From the NCBI GenBank assembly GCA_026392135.1, contig JAPLCR010000334.1:1-14945 (forward strand): a DNA stretch of 14,945 nt. Direction: 5' to 3'. The stretch is from Armatimonadota bacterium. Its GTDB lineage: Bacteria > Armatimonadota > Chthonomonadetes > Chthonomonadales > Chthonomonadaceae. A model generated the notes under the pieces. The model was not told the DNA's origin, searched no databases, and was given only the letters and a program-made list of their open reading frames with translations. Positions 14,940 to 14,945 of the stretch are shown here, piece after piece (within the stretch, counting starts at the first letter, position 1; each line of letters starts with the position of its first letter). The translations under genes were made by a program, and so were the position numbers.

Positions 14940-14945
14940 AATAAG

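Overview
The window (14,945 bases) carries nine protein genes, all on the + strand. They are packed closely but separated by small promoter- or hairpin-bearing gaps. The best single clue to the organism is the prepilin-like protein at 5183-6016. It pairs a type II/IV pilin N-terminus continuing LFPVFAQAREKAR with a C-terminal H-X9-DG motif, a combination known in large numbers from Armatimonadota and in related form from Planctomycetes. A DUF6785/DUF6784-type membrane protein and moderate GC content fit the same origin. I infer an Armatimonadota bacterium; no rRNA or other phylogenetic marker is present to prove it. I see no mobile element, CRISPR array, tRNA or rRNA.

Layout. Bases 1-1542: 3' part of a CgeB-like glycosyltransferase with TPR repeats, cut by the window edge. 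1591-5133: an 1180-residue protein holding a GT4 (GT-B fold) and a GT2 (GT-A fold) glycosyltransferase, joined and followed by TPR arrays. 5183-6016: the pseudopilin, whose ribosome binding site lies inside a predicted hairpin. 6113-7228: exported metallophosphoesterase behind its own -10 box. 7493-8851 and 8896-10338: two tandem membrane-anchored PDZ/S41 (C-terminal processing) proteins sharing one upstream promoter and ending at a textbook intrinsic terminator. The first has lost both catalytic residues; the second keeps Ser, Lys and Gln. 10454-11326: pirin. 11555-13561: large polytopic membrane protein distantly related to oligopeptide transporters. 13675-14829: group I (NifS/IscS-type) cysteine desulfurase behind a good sigma-70-type promoter. 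The last 116 bases hold small inverted repeats and a consensus -35 box whose partner lies outside the window.

How the genes may work together. The first three genes could form a cell-surface module: two TPR-scaffolded glycosyltransferases beside a pilin-like protein, suggesting glycan assembly or protein glycosylation near an appendage or secretion system. This is inference from adjacency. The two S41 genes look like one functional unit, a pseudoprotease and an active protease in the cell envelope. The remaining genes look like independent housekeeping or stress functions. The most noteworthy items are the S41 pseudoprotease/protease pair, the hairpin over the pilin ribosome binding site, and the dual-fold glycosyltransferase/TPR fusion.
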